Assembly: GCF_030657435.1 (NCBI RefSeq)
Contig: NZ_JAUTWS010000003.1
Coordinates: 186,001 to 250,000, forward strand
DNA length: 64,000 nucleotides
Reading direction: 5' to 3'
DNA from: Paracraurococcus lichenis
GTDB lineage: Bacteria; Pseudomonadota; Alphaproteobacteria; Acetobacterales; Acetobacteraceae
Positions 16,375 through 25,651 of the stretch are shown here, one piece after another. How positions within the stretch are numbered: position 1 is the first letter of the stretch; every line of letters starts with the position of its first letter. The notes under the pieces were generated by a model. It was not told the DNA's origin, searched no databases, and saw nothing but the letters and a program-made list of their open reading frames with translations. The translations under genes were made by a program, and so were the position numbers.

Positions 16375-17502
16375 ATGAAGTTCACGGTGGAACGGGCGAT
16401 CCTGCTGAAGGCGCTGGCGCATGTGCAGAGCGTGGTCGAACGCCGCAACACCATTCCCATCCTCGCCAATGTCCTGATCGCCGTGAAGGACGGCACGCTC
16501 CGCCTCACCGCGACCGATATGGAGATCGCGGTGGTGGAGGAGGTGCCGGGCGTGCAGGTGGCGCGGGAGGGCCGCACCACCGCCCCGGCCGCGACGCTCT
16601 ACGAGATCGTCCGCAAGCTGCCGGAGGGCGCGAAGATCGAGCTCGACCATGCCGGCGGCGATGCCTCGCTCAAGCTGCGGGCCGGGCGCTTCAACACCGA
16701 CCTCGCCGTGCTGCCGGTGGAGGACTTCCCCTCCATGACCGAGGGCAAGCTGCCGCACGGCTTCAGCCTGCCCGCGGGGCAGTTGCGGGAGCTGGTGGAC
16801 CGCACGCGCTTCGCCATCAGCACGGAGGAGACGCGCTACTACCTCAACGGCATCTACCTGCATGCGGCGGACAGCGAGGGCACCAAGGTGCTGCGCGCCG
16901 TGGCGACGGACGGCCACCGCCTCGCCCGCGTCGAGGAGCCGCTGCCCGATGGCGCCGCCGGCATGCCGGGCGTCATCATCCCGCGCAAGACGGTCAACGA
17001 GCTGCGCAAGCTGGCCGAGGAGGTGCAGGACGAGGTCGCCATCCGCCTCTCCGACACCAAGATCCGCTTCGACATCGGCCCGGTGCAGCTGACGAGCAAG
17101 CTGATCGACGGCACCTTCCCGGAATACGAGCGCGTCATCCCCCGCGGCAACGACAAGGTGCTGCGGGTGCAGAAGAAGGAATTCGCCGAAGCCGTGGGGC
17201 GCGTCGCCGCCATCAGCTCGGAACGCTCGCGGCCGGTGAAGCTCTCGATCGACCGCAATCACCTGCTCCTCTCGGCCTCCTCGGCCGAGCAGGGCCAGGC
17301 GCAGGAGGAGCTGGACGGCGAGGTGGTGACCTACGAGTCCTCGCCGCTCGAGATCGGGTTCCAGGCCCGCTACCTCAACGACATCACCGACCAGATCGCC
17401 GACCAGGTGGAGTTCCGTTTCGCCGATGGCAGCGCGCCGACGGTGGTGACGGATGCGGCGAAGCCCGAGGCGCTCTACGTCCTGATGCCGATGCGGGTCT
17501 GA
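16375..17502 (+). CDS. dnaN: DNA polymerase III beta subunit (sliding clamp)
   Basis: 375-residue clamp protein that rings DNA and holds the polymerase. It starts MKFTVERAILLKALAHVQSV, shows the VVERRNTIPILANVL and YYLNGIYLH segments, and ends with the LMPMRV C terminus typical of the family. Length matches the usual 370-375. The start at 16375 is chosen over an upstream in-frame option because MKFT is the conserved beginning. The 250-bp spacer after dnaA suggests a separate dnaN promoter; nothing else was recognised there. No recF follows, unlike in many bacteria. Confidence 0.97.
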   Translation: MKFTVERAILLKALAHVQSVVERRNTIPILANVLIAVKDGTLRLTATDMEIAVVEEVPGVQVAREGRTTAPAATLYEIVRKLPEGAKIELDHAGGDASLKLRAGRFNTDLAVLPVEDFPSMTEGKLPHGFSLPAGQLRELVDRTRFAISTEETRYYLNGIYLHAADSEGTKVLRAVATDGHRLARVEEPLPDGAAGMPGVIIPRKTVNELRKLAEEVQDEVAIRLSDTKIRFDIGPVQLTSKLIDGTFPEYERVIPRGNDKVLRVQKKEFAEAVGRVAAISSERSRPVKLSIDRNHLLLSASSAEQGQAQEELDGEVVTYESSPLEIGFQARYLNDITDQIADQVEFRFADGSAPTVVTDAAKPEALYVLMPMRV

Positions 17503-17615
17503 GGCCGGGACGGAAGGCGCCGGGGAGCGCCTTCGCCGCCCGATGCCCATGACGTGACGTCGCTCTACCCGCCGCCGCGTTACCCTCCCGGGAACCCACC
17601 CTGGGAGGAATGGCG

Positions 17616-18788
17616 ATGCCGACAGGACGACCGGCGATCCCCTTCGACACCGCGCTGCTCGACCGGCTGATGGAGCAGGCGGGCATGGAGGTGCTGCTCG
17701 CCACCTCCAAGCCCGCGGTGCAGCACCTGCTCGGCGGCTACCGCTTCCACTTCTTCGAGCATGCCGATGCCATCGGCCAGAGCCGCTACATGCCGGTGCT
17801 GGCCTATATCCGCGGCCAGCCCGACCGCACCGGCTATATCGGCCACCGCATGGAGAAGGGGCAGCAGGCGGTCCAGCCGCTCTGGGTGCCGGAGATCCGC
17901 AACCTCTCCGGCACCTCGACCGATGCCATGCGGCAGGCGGTGGAGTATCTCCGCTCGCTCGGCATCGCCTCGCCTCGCATCGGCATCGAGCAGCCCTTCC
18001 TGCCGGCCGATGCGCTGCAGGTGCTGCGCGACGCCTTCCCCAACAGCGCCCTGCCGGATGCCGTGCCGGTGCTGGAACGGCTGCGCGCCGTGAAGTCGGA
18101 GGAGGAGATCGGCAAGCTCCGCCTCGCCTCCGACCGCGTCATCGAGTCCATGCTGGTGGTCATGCGCGGCCATGGCCCGGGCACGACCAAGCGCGAGCTG
18201 GTCGAGGCGCTCCGGCGCGAGGAGGTTTCGCGGGGCTTGGGCTTCGACTATTGCCTGATCACCACCGGCACCAGCCTGAACCGCGCGCCCTCGGAGGAGC
18301 GCTGGGAGAAGGGCGGCATCCTCTCCCTCGACAGCGGCGGCCACTACCAGGGCTATATCGGCGATGTCTGCCGCATGGCCATCCTGGGCGAGCCCGACAG
18401 CGAACTGCAGGACCTGCTGGCCGAGATCGACGGCATCCAGCAGGCGGCCTTCGGCGCCGTGCGCGCCGGCACCCCCGGCGGCGCGGTCTACGCGGCGGCC
18501 GAGGCCGCGCTGCGCAGCGCGCCGAACCGCCAGCACATGGACTTCCTCGCGCATGGCATGGGCCTGGTCAGCCACGAGGTGCCGCACCTGACCGCGACCG
18601 GCCCCATCCCCTACGCCGCCGAGGATGCCGAGCGTCCGTTGCAGGCGGGCATGGTGCTCTCCATCGAGACGACGCTGCCGCATCCGCAGCGCGGCTTCAT
18701 CAAGCTGGAGGACACCGTGGTGGTGCGGCCCGATGGCTACGAGATCCTGGGCAATGCGGGGCGCGGCTGGAACCGCGGCGGGTTGTGA
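17616..18788 (+). CDS. M24 family metallopeptidase (Xaa-Pro peptidase/creatinase-like)
   Basis: About 390-residue cytosolic protein with an N-terminal creatinase-type domain (about 1-150) and a C-terminal pita-bread domain. Metal ligands are visible: two aspartates in SLDSGGHYQGYIGD, the histidine of AHGMGL, and glutamates in SIETTLP and IKLEDTVVV. Members cleave Xaa-Pro bonds or act on small amidines such as creatine. The start at 17616 is preferred because the GGGAGG site at 17603-17608 is 7 bp away; the ATG at 17610 would be only 1 bp away. It stands alone between dnaN and the phosphate transporter. Confidence 0.87.
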   Translation: MPTGRPAIPFDTALLDRLMEQAGMEVLLATSKPAVQHLLGGYRFHFFEHADAIGQSRYMPVLAYIRGQPDRTGYIGHRMEKGQQAVQPLWVPEIRNLSGTSTDAMRQAVEYLRSLGIASPRIGIEQPFLPADALQVLRDAFPNSALPDAVPVLERLRAVKSEEEIGKLRLASDRVIESMLVVMRGHGPGTTKRELVEALRREEVSRGLGFDYCLITTGTSLNRAPSEERWEKGGILSLDSGGHYQGYIGDVCRMAILGEPDSELQDLLAEIDGIQQAAFGAVRAGTPGGAVYAAAEAALRSAPNRQHMDFLAHGMGLVSHEVPHLTATGPIPYAAEDAERPLQAGMVLSIETTLPHPQRGFIKLEDTVVVRPDGYEILGNAGRGWNRGGL

Positions 18789-18885
18789 CAGGGCGATGAA
18801 ATCCCGGGCGGCGGCGCGAGGGGTATCGATCCCGCAGGGATGACCGCGTTCCTCCTGCAGCCACTCCGCTGCAGGGGGAGACCTG

Positions 18886-20517
18886 ATGTCGCATGCGGCC
18901 ACCATATCAGCGCGGACGGAAACGCCCGTCCGCCGGCCCGATCTCGATGTCCGCCATCATCCCGCGATCGGGGTGCTGTTCCTCGGCCTGCTGCTCGGCG
19001 GCGCGGCCTATGTCCTCTACAGCCTGTTCCACGACATCCGGGCGAGCGGCGCGGAGCCGCTCGAGATCGGCGTCTTCGCCATGCTCGCGCTGGCGCTGCT
19101 GATCGCGCTGGGCTTCGAGTTCGTCAACGGCTTCCACGACACCGCCAATGCCGTGGCGACGGTGATCTACACCCATAGCCTGCCGGCGCCGGTCGCCGTG
19201 GTCTGGTCGGGCTTCTTCAACTTCCTGGGCGTCCTGACCTCGGCCGGCGGCGTTGCCTATAGCGTGCTCGCGCTGCTGCCGGTGGAACTGATCCTGCAGG
19301 TCGGCAGCGGTGCCGGCTTCGCCATGATCTTCTCCCTGCTGATCGCCGCCATCCTCTGGAACCTCGGCACCTGGTCCTTCGGCCTGCCGGCCTCCTCCTC
19401 CCATACCCTGATCGGCTCCATCATCGGCGTCGGCCTCGCCAACCAGGTCCTCGCGCCGCAGGGCACCGCGACCTCGGGCGTCGACTGGTCGCAGGCGCGC
19501 AGTGTCTTCGAGGCGCTGCTCTTCAGCCCCCTCGTCGGCTTCGGCTGCGCCGCGCTGCTGCTGCTGGCGCTCAAGCTGGTGGTGCGCGTGCCGTCGCTCT
19601 ACCAGGCGCCGGAGGGCGACAGCCGCCCGCCCACCTGGATCCGCGGCCTGCTGATCCTGACCTGCACCGGCGTCTCCTTCGCGCATGGCTCGAACGACGG
19701 GCAGAAGGGCATGGGGCTGATCATGCTGATCCTGATCGGCGCCGTGCCCACCGCCTATGCCCTGAACCGCACCATGCCGGACAGCGAGACACCGCATTTC
19801 GTGCAGGTCACGGAACGGGCACGCACCATCTTCGACAGCCGTGCCGAGGGCCAGCGCCAAGCCGATCCCGCCGCAGCGCGGGAGGGCGTGAAGGCCGCGA
19901 TCCAGGAGCGCACCGCGAACGGGCCGGAGGACTGGGCCGCCCTCTCCGGCGTCGCCGCCGAGATCGCGCGGCAGGTGCAGCAGCACGGCGCGCTGGCCCG
20001 CATCCCGGCCGCCGCCACGCCCAACGTTCGCAACGACATGTACCTCACCGCCGACCTGCTGCAGATCCTGGAGAAGAAGGGCGGCGAGGCCGGCTTCTCG
20101 CCGGAGGAGCGCGCGACCCTGAAGGACTACCGCGGCGTCCTCGAGGCCGGGACGCGCTACATTCCGATCTGGGTGAAGGTGGGCGTCGCCATCGCCCTCG
20201 GCCTCGGCACCATGGTGGGATGGAAGCGCATCGTCGTGACGGTCGGCGAGCGCATCGGCCGGACGCACCTGACCTATGCGCAGGGTGCCTCCGCCGAACT
20301 GGTGGCGATGGCGACCATCGGCGCGGCCGACTGGTTCAGGCTGCCGGTGTCCACGACGCATGTGCTGAGCTCAGGCGTCGCCGGGACCATGCTGGCCAAC
20401 GGCTCGGGCCTGCAATGGTCCACCGTGCGCAACATCGTCATGGCCTGGGTGCTGACGCTGCCGGCGGCGATGCTGCTGGCGGGCAGCCTCTACGCTCTGC
20501 TGCGTCTGGTCTTCTGA
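18886..20517 (+). CDS. Inorganic phosphate transporter, PiT family
   Basis: 543-residue integral membrane protein with about ten hydrophobic segments. It has both PiT signatures: GFHDTANAVATVIYT (about 84-98) in the first half and SFAHGSNDGQKGMG (about 264-277) in the second. A large hydrophilic loop (about 295-420) separates the last membrane segments, as in PitA. It should take up phosphate, likely as a metal-phosphate complex, using the proton gradient. Spaced by 97 bp from the peptidase gene and without a PhoU-like partner (DUF47), so expression may be independent. Confidence 0.93.
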   Translation: MSHAATISARTETPVRRPDLDVRHHPAIGVLFLGLLLGGAAYVLYSLFHDIRASGAEPLEIGVFAMLALALLIALGFEFVNGFHDTANAVATVIYTHSLPAPVAVVWSGFFNFLGVLTSAGGVAYSVLALLPVELILQVGSGAGFAMIFSLLIAAILWNLGTWSFGLPASSSHTLIGSIIGVGLANQVLAPQGTATSGVDWSQARSVFEALLFSPLVGFGCAALLLLALKLVVRVPSLYQAPEGDSRPPTWIRGLLILTCTGVSFAHGSNDGQKGMGLIMLILIGAVPTAYALNRTMPDSETPHFVQVTERARTIFDSRAEGQRQADPAAAREGVKAAIQERTANGPEDWAALSGVAAEIARQVQQHGALARIPAAATPNVRNDMYLTADLLQILEKKGGEAGFSPEERATLKDYRGVLEAGTRYIPIWVKVGVAIALGLGTMVGWKRIVVTVGERIGRTHLTYAQGASAELVAMATIGAADWFRLPVSTTHVLSSGVAGTMLANGSGLQWSTVRNIVMAWVLTLPAAMLLAGSLYALLRLVF

Positions 20518-20569
20518 TCCGCCGCGCGGCATGCCAGTCTGCCCCCTTTCAGGGGAGGGGCAGCCCGGC

Positions 20570-22840
20570 ATGACCGCATTCCGTCCGCACAGCTCGCATT
20601 GGGGCGTCTTCGAGGGCGGCTGGCAGGACGGCAGGCTGGTGGTGCGGCCGCATGCCGGCGATCCCGACCCGAACCGCATCCTGCAGAATTTTCCAGATGC
20701 GCTGCGGCACGAGGCAAGGATCGCCCGGCCCACGGTGCGACGCGGCTGGTTGGAACGCGGGCCCGGCCCCGATGCGCAGCGCGGGTGTGACGAGTTCGTT
20801 GCCGTCTCCTGGGACCGCGCCCTCGGCCTGCTGGCGGAGGTGCTGGCGCGGACGCCGGCGGAGCGGATCTTCGGCGGGTCCTATGGCTGGTCCTCCGCCG
20901 GGCGCTTCCACCATGCGCAGAGCCAGGTGCACCGCTTCCTGAACACCGCGCTCGGCGGCTATGTGCGCAGCGTCAACAGCTACTCCGCCGGCGCCTCCGG
21001 CATCATCCTGCCGCATGTCGTCGGGCCCATGGAATCGCTCAGCCGCCGCAACGTGACCTGGGAGGCGGTGGCCGCGCAGAGCGAGGTGGTGCTGGCCTTC
21101 GGCGGCTTGGCGCTGAAGAACAGCATGGTCGCGGGCGGCGGCATCAGCCAACACATCGAGCGCGACAGCATGCGCGCCGCCGCCGAACGCGGCTGCGAGT
21201 TCCTGCTGGTCGGCCCGCTGCGCGACGACTGCCCGGCGGAGGCGCGGGCGGAATGGCTGCCCATCACGCCCAATACCGATACGGCGCTGATGCTGGCGCT
21301 GATGCACGCGATCGTCGCGGCGGGGCGGCACGACCGCGGCTTCCTCGAGCGCTGCACCACGGGCTGGCCGGAATTCGAGGCCTATCTGATGGGCCGCAGC
21401 GACGGCCAGCCGAAGGACGCCGCCTGGGCCGCGCCCATCACCGGCCTGTCCGCCGAGCGCATCGCGGCGCTGGCCGCGCGGCTGCCGGGCCGGCGCGTGC
21501 TGGTCGCTGTCGCGCATAGCCTGCAGCGCGCCGAGCATGGCGAGCAGCCGGTCTGGGCCGGCCTCGCGCTCGCCTGCGTGCTGGGCCAGGTCGGCCTGCC
21601 CGGCGGCGGCTACCACTATGCGCTCGGCGCGCTCGGGCATACGGGCCGGCGCAACAACCTGGTCTCGACGGCTGCGCTGCCGCAGGGGCGCAACCGCGTC
21701 GGCGCCCATATCCCCGTCGCGCGCATCAGCGACATGCTGCTGCATCCCGGCGAGGCGTATGATTACAACGGCCAGCGCCTGACCTATCCGGAGATCGACC
21801 TGGTCTACTGGGCCGGCGGCAATCCCTTCCACCACCACCAGGATCTCAACCGCCTGCGGGAGGCCTTCCGCCGCATCGGCACGCTGGTGGTGCACGAGCA
21901 GGCCTGGACCGCGACGGCGCGCCATGCCGATATCGTGCTGCCGGTGACGATGACGCTGGAGCGGGAGGATATCGGCAGCAGCCAGACCGACCCGCTGATG
22001 GTCGCCATGCACCGGCTGGCCGAGCCCTTCGGCGAGGCGCGCGACGACTACGCGATCTTCGCCGACCTTGCCGCGCGGCTGGGCAAGGAGGCCGAGTTCA
22101 CCGAAGGCCGCAGCGCGCGGGAATGGCTGCAGAACCTCTACGACCGCACCGCCGAGGACATGCGGGAGAAAGGCTTCGAGGCGCCGGACTTCGAGGCCTT
22201 CTGGCGGGCGGGATACCTGGAACTGCCGCAGGCGCCGGACGATGGCGGCATGCTGCGTGCCTTCCGCGACGATCCCGCCGGCGCGCCGCTGCCGACGCCG
22301 AGCGGGCGGATCGAGCTGTTCTCGGGCACCATAGCCGGCTTCGGCTATGACGACTGTCCCGGCCATCCCGCCTGGCTCGCGCCGCGCGACGTGCCCGACG
22401 CCGCTTCGCCGCTGCGGCTGGTGGCGAACCAGCCGGCGACGCGGCTGCACAGCCAGCTCGATTTCGGCGGCCACAGCCAGGAGACCAAGCGCCGGGGCCG
22501 CGAGGTGATGCGCATGCACCCTGCCGATGCCGCGACGCGCGGCATCGCCGATGGCGACATCGTCCGGCTCTTCAATGCCCGCGGCGCCTGCCTCGCCGCG
22601 GCCGAGCTGACGGATGCCGTCATGCCCGGCGTCGTCAACCTGCCGACCGGCGCCTGGTACGACCCGGAGGACCCGGCAGAGGACAAGCCGCTCTGCGTCC
22701 ATGGCAACCCGAACGTGCTGACGCGCGATGTCGGCACCTCGCGCCTCGCGCAGGGCTGCACCGGGCAGCTCGCCACGGTGCAGGTGGAGCGCTTCACCGG
22801 CAATCTGCCGCCGGTGAAGGCCTTCACGCCGCCGGGGTAG
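20570..22840 (+). CDS. bisC: Molybdopterin oxidoreductase, biotin/TMAO sulfoxide reductase type
   Basis: 756-residue molybdenum enzyme of the DMSO reductase family. The N terminus (SSHWGVFEGGWQDGR) lacks a signal peptide and an iron-sulfur cysteine motif, as in cytosolic BisC. The GSYGWSSAGRFHHAQSQ segment carries the serine expected as the molybdenum ligand. The C-terminal dinucleotide-binding domain has RLHSQLDFG and VNLPTGAWYDPE. The likely role is reduction of biotin sulfoxide, methionine sulfoxide or related S/N-oxides. The start at 20570 follows a GGGGAGGGGCAGCC site. It lies 52 bp after the phosphate transporter; no maturation or partner genes are nearby. Confidence 0.9.
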   Translation: MTAFRPHSSHWGVFEGGWQDGRLVVRPHAGDPDPNRILQNFPDALRHEARIARPTVRRGWLERGPGPDAQRGCDEFVAVSWDRALGLLAEVLARTPAERIFGGSYGWSSAGRFHHAQSQVHRFLNTALGGYVRSVNSYSAGASGIILPHVVGPMESLSRRNVTWEAVAAQSEVVLAFGGLALKNSMVAGGGISQHIERDSMRAAAERGCEFLLVGPLRDDCPAEARAEWLPITPNTDTALMLALMHAIVAAGRHDRGFLERCTTGWPEFEAYLMGRSDGQPKDAAWAAPITGLSAERIAALAARLPGRRVLVAVAHSLQRAEHGEQPVWAGLALACVLGQVGLPGGGYHYALGALGHTGRRNNLVSTAALPQGRNRVGAHIPVARISDMLLHPGEAYDYNGQRLTYPEIDLVYWAGGNPFHHHQDLNRLREAFRRIGTLVVHEQAWTATARHADIVLPVTMTLEREDIGSSQTDPLMVAMHRLAEPFGEARDDYAIFADLAARLGKEAEFTEGRSAREWLQNLYDRTAEDMREKGFEAPDFEAFWRAGYLELPQAPDDGGMLRAFRDDPAGAPLPTPSGRIELFSGTIAGFGYDDCPGHPAWLAPRDVPDAASPLRLVANQPATRLHSQLDFGGHSQETKRRGREVMRMHPADAATRGIADGDIVRLFNARGACLAAAELTDAVMPGVVNLPTGAWYDPEDPAEDKPLCVHGNPNVLTRDVGTSRLAQGCTGQLATVQVERFTGNLPPVKAFTPPG

Positions 22841-22843
22841 GGG

Positions 22844-23719
22844 CTATTTCGGGTTCCGCTTGCGGAAATCGGCCGCCATCTCCTCGAGCGTGACGAAGCG
22901 CACGCCGGGGTGCTTCAGCATATGGGCGATCAACCGCTCCAGCATCAGCAGCACCTGCGGCCGGCCCGACACGTCCGGGTGGATCGTCATCGGCACCACG
23001 GCGTGGTCGTATTCGCGGTAGATGAAGTCGAAATGGTCGCGCCAGATCTGCTCGAGCTGGTGCGGCGAGACATAGCCGTGGCTGTTCGGGAATTTCTTGA
23101 TGAACATCATCGGCGGCAGGTCGTCGAGGTACCAGCTCGCCGGGATCTCCACGAGGTCCGTCACCTGGCCCTTGGTGAAGGGCGTCATCCAGCTCTCGGC
23201 GGGCTTCGAATAGTCGATCGGCGTCCAGGCATCGCCAGTGCGGACGTAATAGGGCAGGCAGTCATGGTGCATCAGCGAGTGGTCATAGGCGATGCCGCGC
23301 TCGACCAGGATCTCGATCGAGGTCGCGCTGACCTCCCACCACGGCGCGACATAGCCCACGGGCTTGCGGCCCCAGTGCTTCTCGATCAGGCCGATGCACT
23401 TGTCGAAGATCGCCTCTTCCTGCTGCCGCGACAGCGCCAGCGGGTTCTCGTGGCTGTAGCCGTGCAGGCCGATCTCGTGGCCGGCCTTGGCCACCATGTC
23501 GGTCTGCTCGGGGAAGGACTCGATGGTATGGCCGGGGATGAACCAGGACTGCTTCAGGCCGAAGCGCTCGAAGAGCCGCAGGATGCGCGGCATCCCGACC
23601 TCGGCGGCGAAGACGCCGCGGCTGATGTCGCCCGGGCTGTCCTCGCCCATGTAGCTGCCGAGCCATCCCGCGACCGCGTCGCAATGGATGCTGAAGGCGC
23701 AGAGGATCTCTTTCGGCAT
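22844..23719 (-). CDS. Polysaccharide deacetylase, HpPgdA-like
   Basis: 291-residue NodB-fold deacetylase that closely follows the Helicobacter pylori PgdA pattern. It opens [20 protein letters not shown] with the metal aspartate, then [18 protein letters not shown]. The zinc histidines are in [13 protein letters not shown], with [20 protein letters not shown] and [15 protein letters not shown] further on. HpPgdA lacks a signal peptide, and so does this protein. Relatives include allantoinase-like PuuE enzymes, so the substrate may be a small amide instead of peptidoglycan. It converges on the bisC gene with only 3 bp between the stops. Confidence 0.88.
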   Translation of the reverse strand: MPKEILCAFSIHCDAVAGWLGSYMGEDSPGDISRGVFAAEVGMPRILRLFERFGLKQSWFIPGHTIESFPEQTDMVAKAGHEIGLHGYSHENPLALSRQQEEAIFDKCIGLIEKHWGRKPVGYVAPWWEVSATSIEILVERGIAYDHSLMHHDCLPYYVRTGDAWTPIDYSKPAESWMTPFTKGQVTDLVEIPASWYLDDLPPMMFIKKFPNSHGYVSPHQLEQIWRDHFDFIYREYDHAVVPMTIHPDVSGRPQVLLMLERLIAHMLKHPGVRFVTLEEMAADFRKRNPK

Positions 23720-23742
23720 GGTGGCTCCCCCGTTCTGGAAGA

Positions 23743-23796
23743 CCGGGGAGGGAAAAGTGTTCCCTCCCCGGGCCCCACCCTTCCTTTCTGGGAGTC
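23743..23796 (-). repeat. Family A palindromic repeat, copy 4
   Basis: Minus-strand flank ACTCCCAGAAAGGAAGGGT, then a hairpin with a 12-bp stem CCGGGGAGGGAA / TTCCCTCCCCGG. It forms an inverted pair with the copy at 23823, about 26 bp away, in the space upstream of the deacetylase. Confidence 0.75.
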
Positions 23797-23822
23797 GGCA
23801 CCCGACGCGCGGCAGGTGCAAG

Positions 23823-23868
23823 ACTCACAGAAATAGAGGAGGGGTGCGGGGAGGATACTTCCTCCCCG
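23823..23868 (+). repeat. Family A palindromic repeat, copy 3
   Basis: Plus-strand flank ACTCACAGAAATAGAGGAGG, then a 9-bp stem CGGGGAGGA / TCCTCCCCG around TACT. It is head-to-head with the copy at 23743 and ends just before the DUF2171 stop codon. Confidence 0.78.
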
Positions 23869-23877
23869 CCCTTCCTG

Positions 23878-24141
23878 TCAGCGTGCCGGGCTGGACCCGC
23901 CGGTCATCGTAGCCTGCGCCTTGGCCCGCTCCGCCGGCATGTTGAGTTTCACCTTGTTGCCCTCGACCGAGGCGATGCCGCTGACCGCGACGTAGTGGTG
24001 GTGCTGGTGGCTGCCATCCGGGTCGTCCTGCTTCGTCAGCTTGATCCGGTCGCCCTCGACCTTGTCCACCGTGCCGACATGCTGGCCGTCGCTGCCGACG
24101 ACCTCCATGTGCTCCTTCACCTGGGAGGCGTGTCCGCTCAT
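23878..24141 (-). CDS. DUF2171 domain protein
   Basis: 87-residue hydrophilic protein. It has HMEVVGSDGQHVGTVDKVEG followed by DRIKLTKQDDPDGSHQHHHY, the core of DUF2171, whose fold resembles the PRC barrel. The function of the family is unknown; members are often stress-linked small proteins of soil and plant bacteria. The start at 24141 (MSGHASQVKEH) is chosen because the family starts close to the HMEV segment. It is 66 bp downstream of the Hsp70-like gene on the same strand. Confidence 0.85.
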   Translation of the reverse strand: MSGHASQVKEHMEVVGSDGQHVGTVDKVEGDRIKLTKQDDPDGSHQHHHYVAVSGIASVEGNKVKLNMPAERAKAQATMTGGSSPAR

Positions 24142-24207
24142 GCCGTGTTCCCTTCGTTGCTGGGTCCCGGGCTGCAACGGGTCAGCGGGCGAAAGGATGC
24201 AGCGGCG

Positions 24208-25461
24208 TCAGCCCGGTGCCTCGGCCCCCATCAGCGCCAGCCCCTCGGCGACCGAGACGAACTCCCCGCCGCCAGCGATCCGATCCGCGCCGAAGCGCCG
24301 CTCGAAGAGCGCCCGCACCGCCGGCACCAGGGAGGTGCCGCCCGTGAGGAACACCCGGTCCACCGCCGCGGCCGGGAGGCCGGCATCCCCCAGCGCCGCG
24401 CCGATCGCCGCATCCATCCGCGCCAGGTCGGGCGCGATCCAGGACTCGAAATCGGCCCGCGCGATCGCTGCCCGCACCACGAAGCCCTCGTGCCGGAACT
24501 CCAGCACCGCCTCCGCCGCCCGCGACAGCGCCGCCTTCACGCCCGAGACGGCGCGGTAGAGGGCATAGCCCGCCTCCTCCTCCACCAGCGTGACTAGGTT
24601 CCGCAGCTTCTCCGGATGCTCGGCGGTGCGGGCCACCTCGGCGATGTCGGCCAGCACCTTCGGTGCCCGCATCATGGACAGCTGGTGCCAGCGCGCGAAG
24701 GCGAGGTACCAGCCGACCGGGATCGGCATCGGCTTGCCCCAGACCAGGTACTGGTCGCCCTTGCCGAGCAGCGGCGAGACCACCCGGTCGATGATCCGGT
24801 AGTCCAGCGCATCGCCGGCGATGCCGACGCCTGCGTGCCCGAGGGGCAGCACGCGCCGCGGCGGCCCCGGCTCGAACCGCATGACCGAGATGTCGCTGGT
24901 GCCGCCGCCCATGTCCCCGACCAGCACGGTGGCGGGGCGGTCGAGCGTGGCGGCGAAGCGGTGCCCGGCCGCGGCGGGCTCGAGCGCGACGCTCACCTCC
25001 GGCAGCCCGGCGGCGGCGAAGCCGGCGCGCAGCCGCTCCTCGCCGAAGGCGTCGTCCGCCGTCTCGCCGGCGAAGCGCACGGGGCGGCCGACCACGATGC
25101 GGGCGCCCGCAAACTCGGCGGCGAAGGGGCCGAGCAGCTCGCGCAGGAAGGCGGCCACCAGCGCCTCCAGCGTCCATGCGCGACCATGGATGCGCGTCTC
25201 GCGGAAGCTGCGCTGCGCCAGATAGGACTTCATGGACATGATGAGCCGGCTGGCGAGCGGGTCCTCCAGATAGGCCTCGATCGCCGCCGGCCCGGCGGCG
25301 AGGCGCGTCGCCCCGCGCCCCTCCTGCCAGAGGCAGAGGACGGAGCGGAAGACGGCGCCGGCGGCGTGGTCGAGCGTGGCGACGCTGCCATCCGGGCGGA
25401 GCGCGGCGACCACGCTGTTGGTCGTGCCGAAATCGATTCCGATGCTGGGGCGCATGGGCAC
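24208..25461 (-). CDS. Hsp70-family ATPase without substrate domain (YegD-like)
   Basis: 417-residue protein that matches only the actin-like nucleotide-binding half of Hsp70. Visible parts are phosphate-1 GIDFGTTNSVV (about 8-18), phosphate-2 VGDMGGGTSDISV (about 184-196) and the adenosine segment FLTGGTSLVPAV. There is no substrate-binding domain or EEVD-like tail, as in E. coli YegD. A chaperone-like role is assumed but not shown. The start could be 25461 or, two codons later, 25455. The neighbouring binding-protein gene is on the same strand, 190 bp upstream. Confidence 0.9.
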   Translation of the reverse strand: MPMRPSIGIDFGTTNSVVAALRPDGSVATLDHAAGAVFRSVLCLWQEGRGATRLAAGPAAIEAYLEDPLASRLIMSMKSYLAQRSFRETRIHGRAWTLEALVAAFLRELLGPFAAEFAGARIVVGRPVRFAGETADDAFGEERLRAGFAAAGLPEVSVALEPAAAGHRFAATLDRPATVLVGDMGGGTSDISVMRFEPGPPRRVLPLGHAGVGIAGDALDYRIIDRVVSPLLGKGDQYLVWGKPMPIPVGWYLAFARWHQLSMMRAPKVLADIAEVARTAEHPEKLRNLVTLVEEEAGYALYRAVSGVKAALSRAAEAVLEFRHEGFVVRAAIARADFESWIAPDLARMDAAIGAALGDAGLPAAAVDRVFLTGGTSLVPAVRALFERRFGADRIAGGGEFVSVAEGLALMGAEAPG

Positions 25462-25651
25462 GGGTGGAGCAGGTGAGCGGCGGCGTGTCCAGGCTTCGCC
25501 GCGGCGGGCAGGAACGGGTCGACCGGAATGCGCATCGCCATGACACCGTCACGGCGACGCCCCGCGCCGCCGCATGACGGACGCGAGGGACGCGCGACAG
25601 GGTCAGTGCCGGACGGGGTTGCCCAACGCGGGCCCGCTGCGGAAGGCGCTG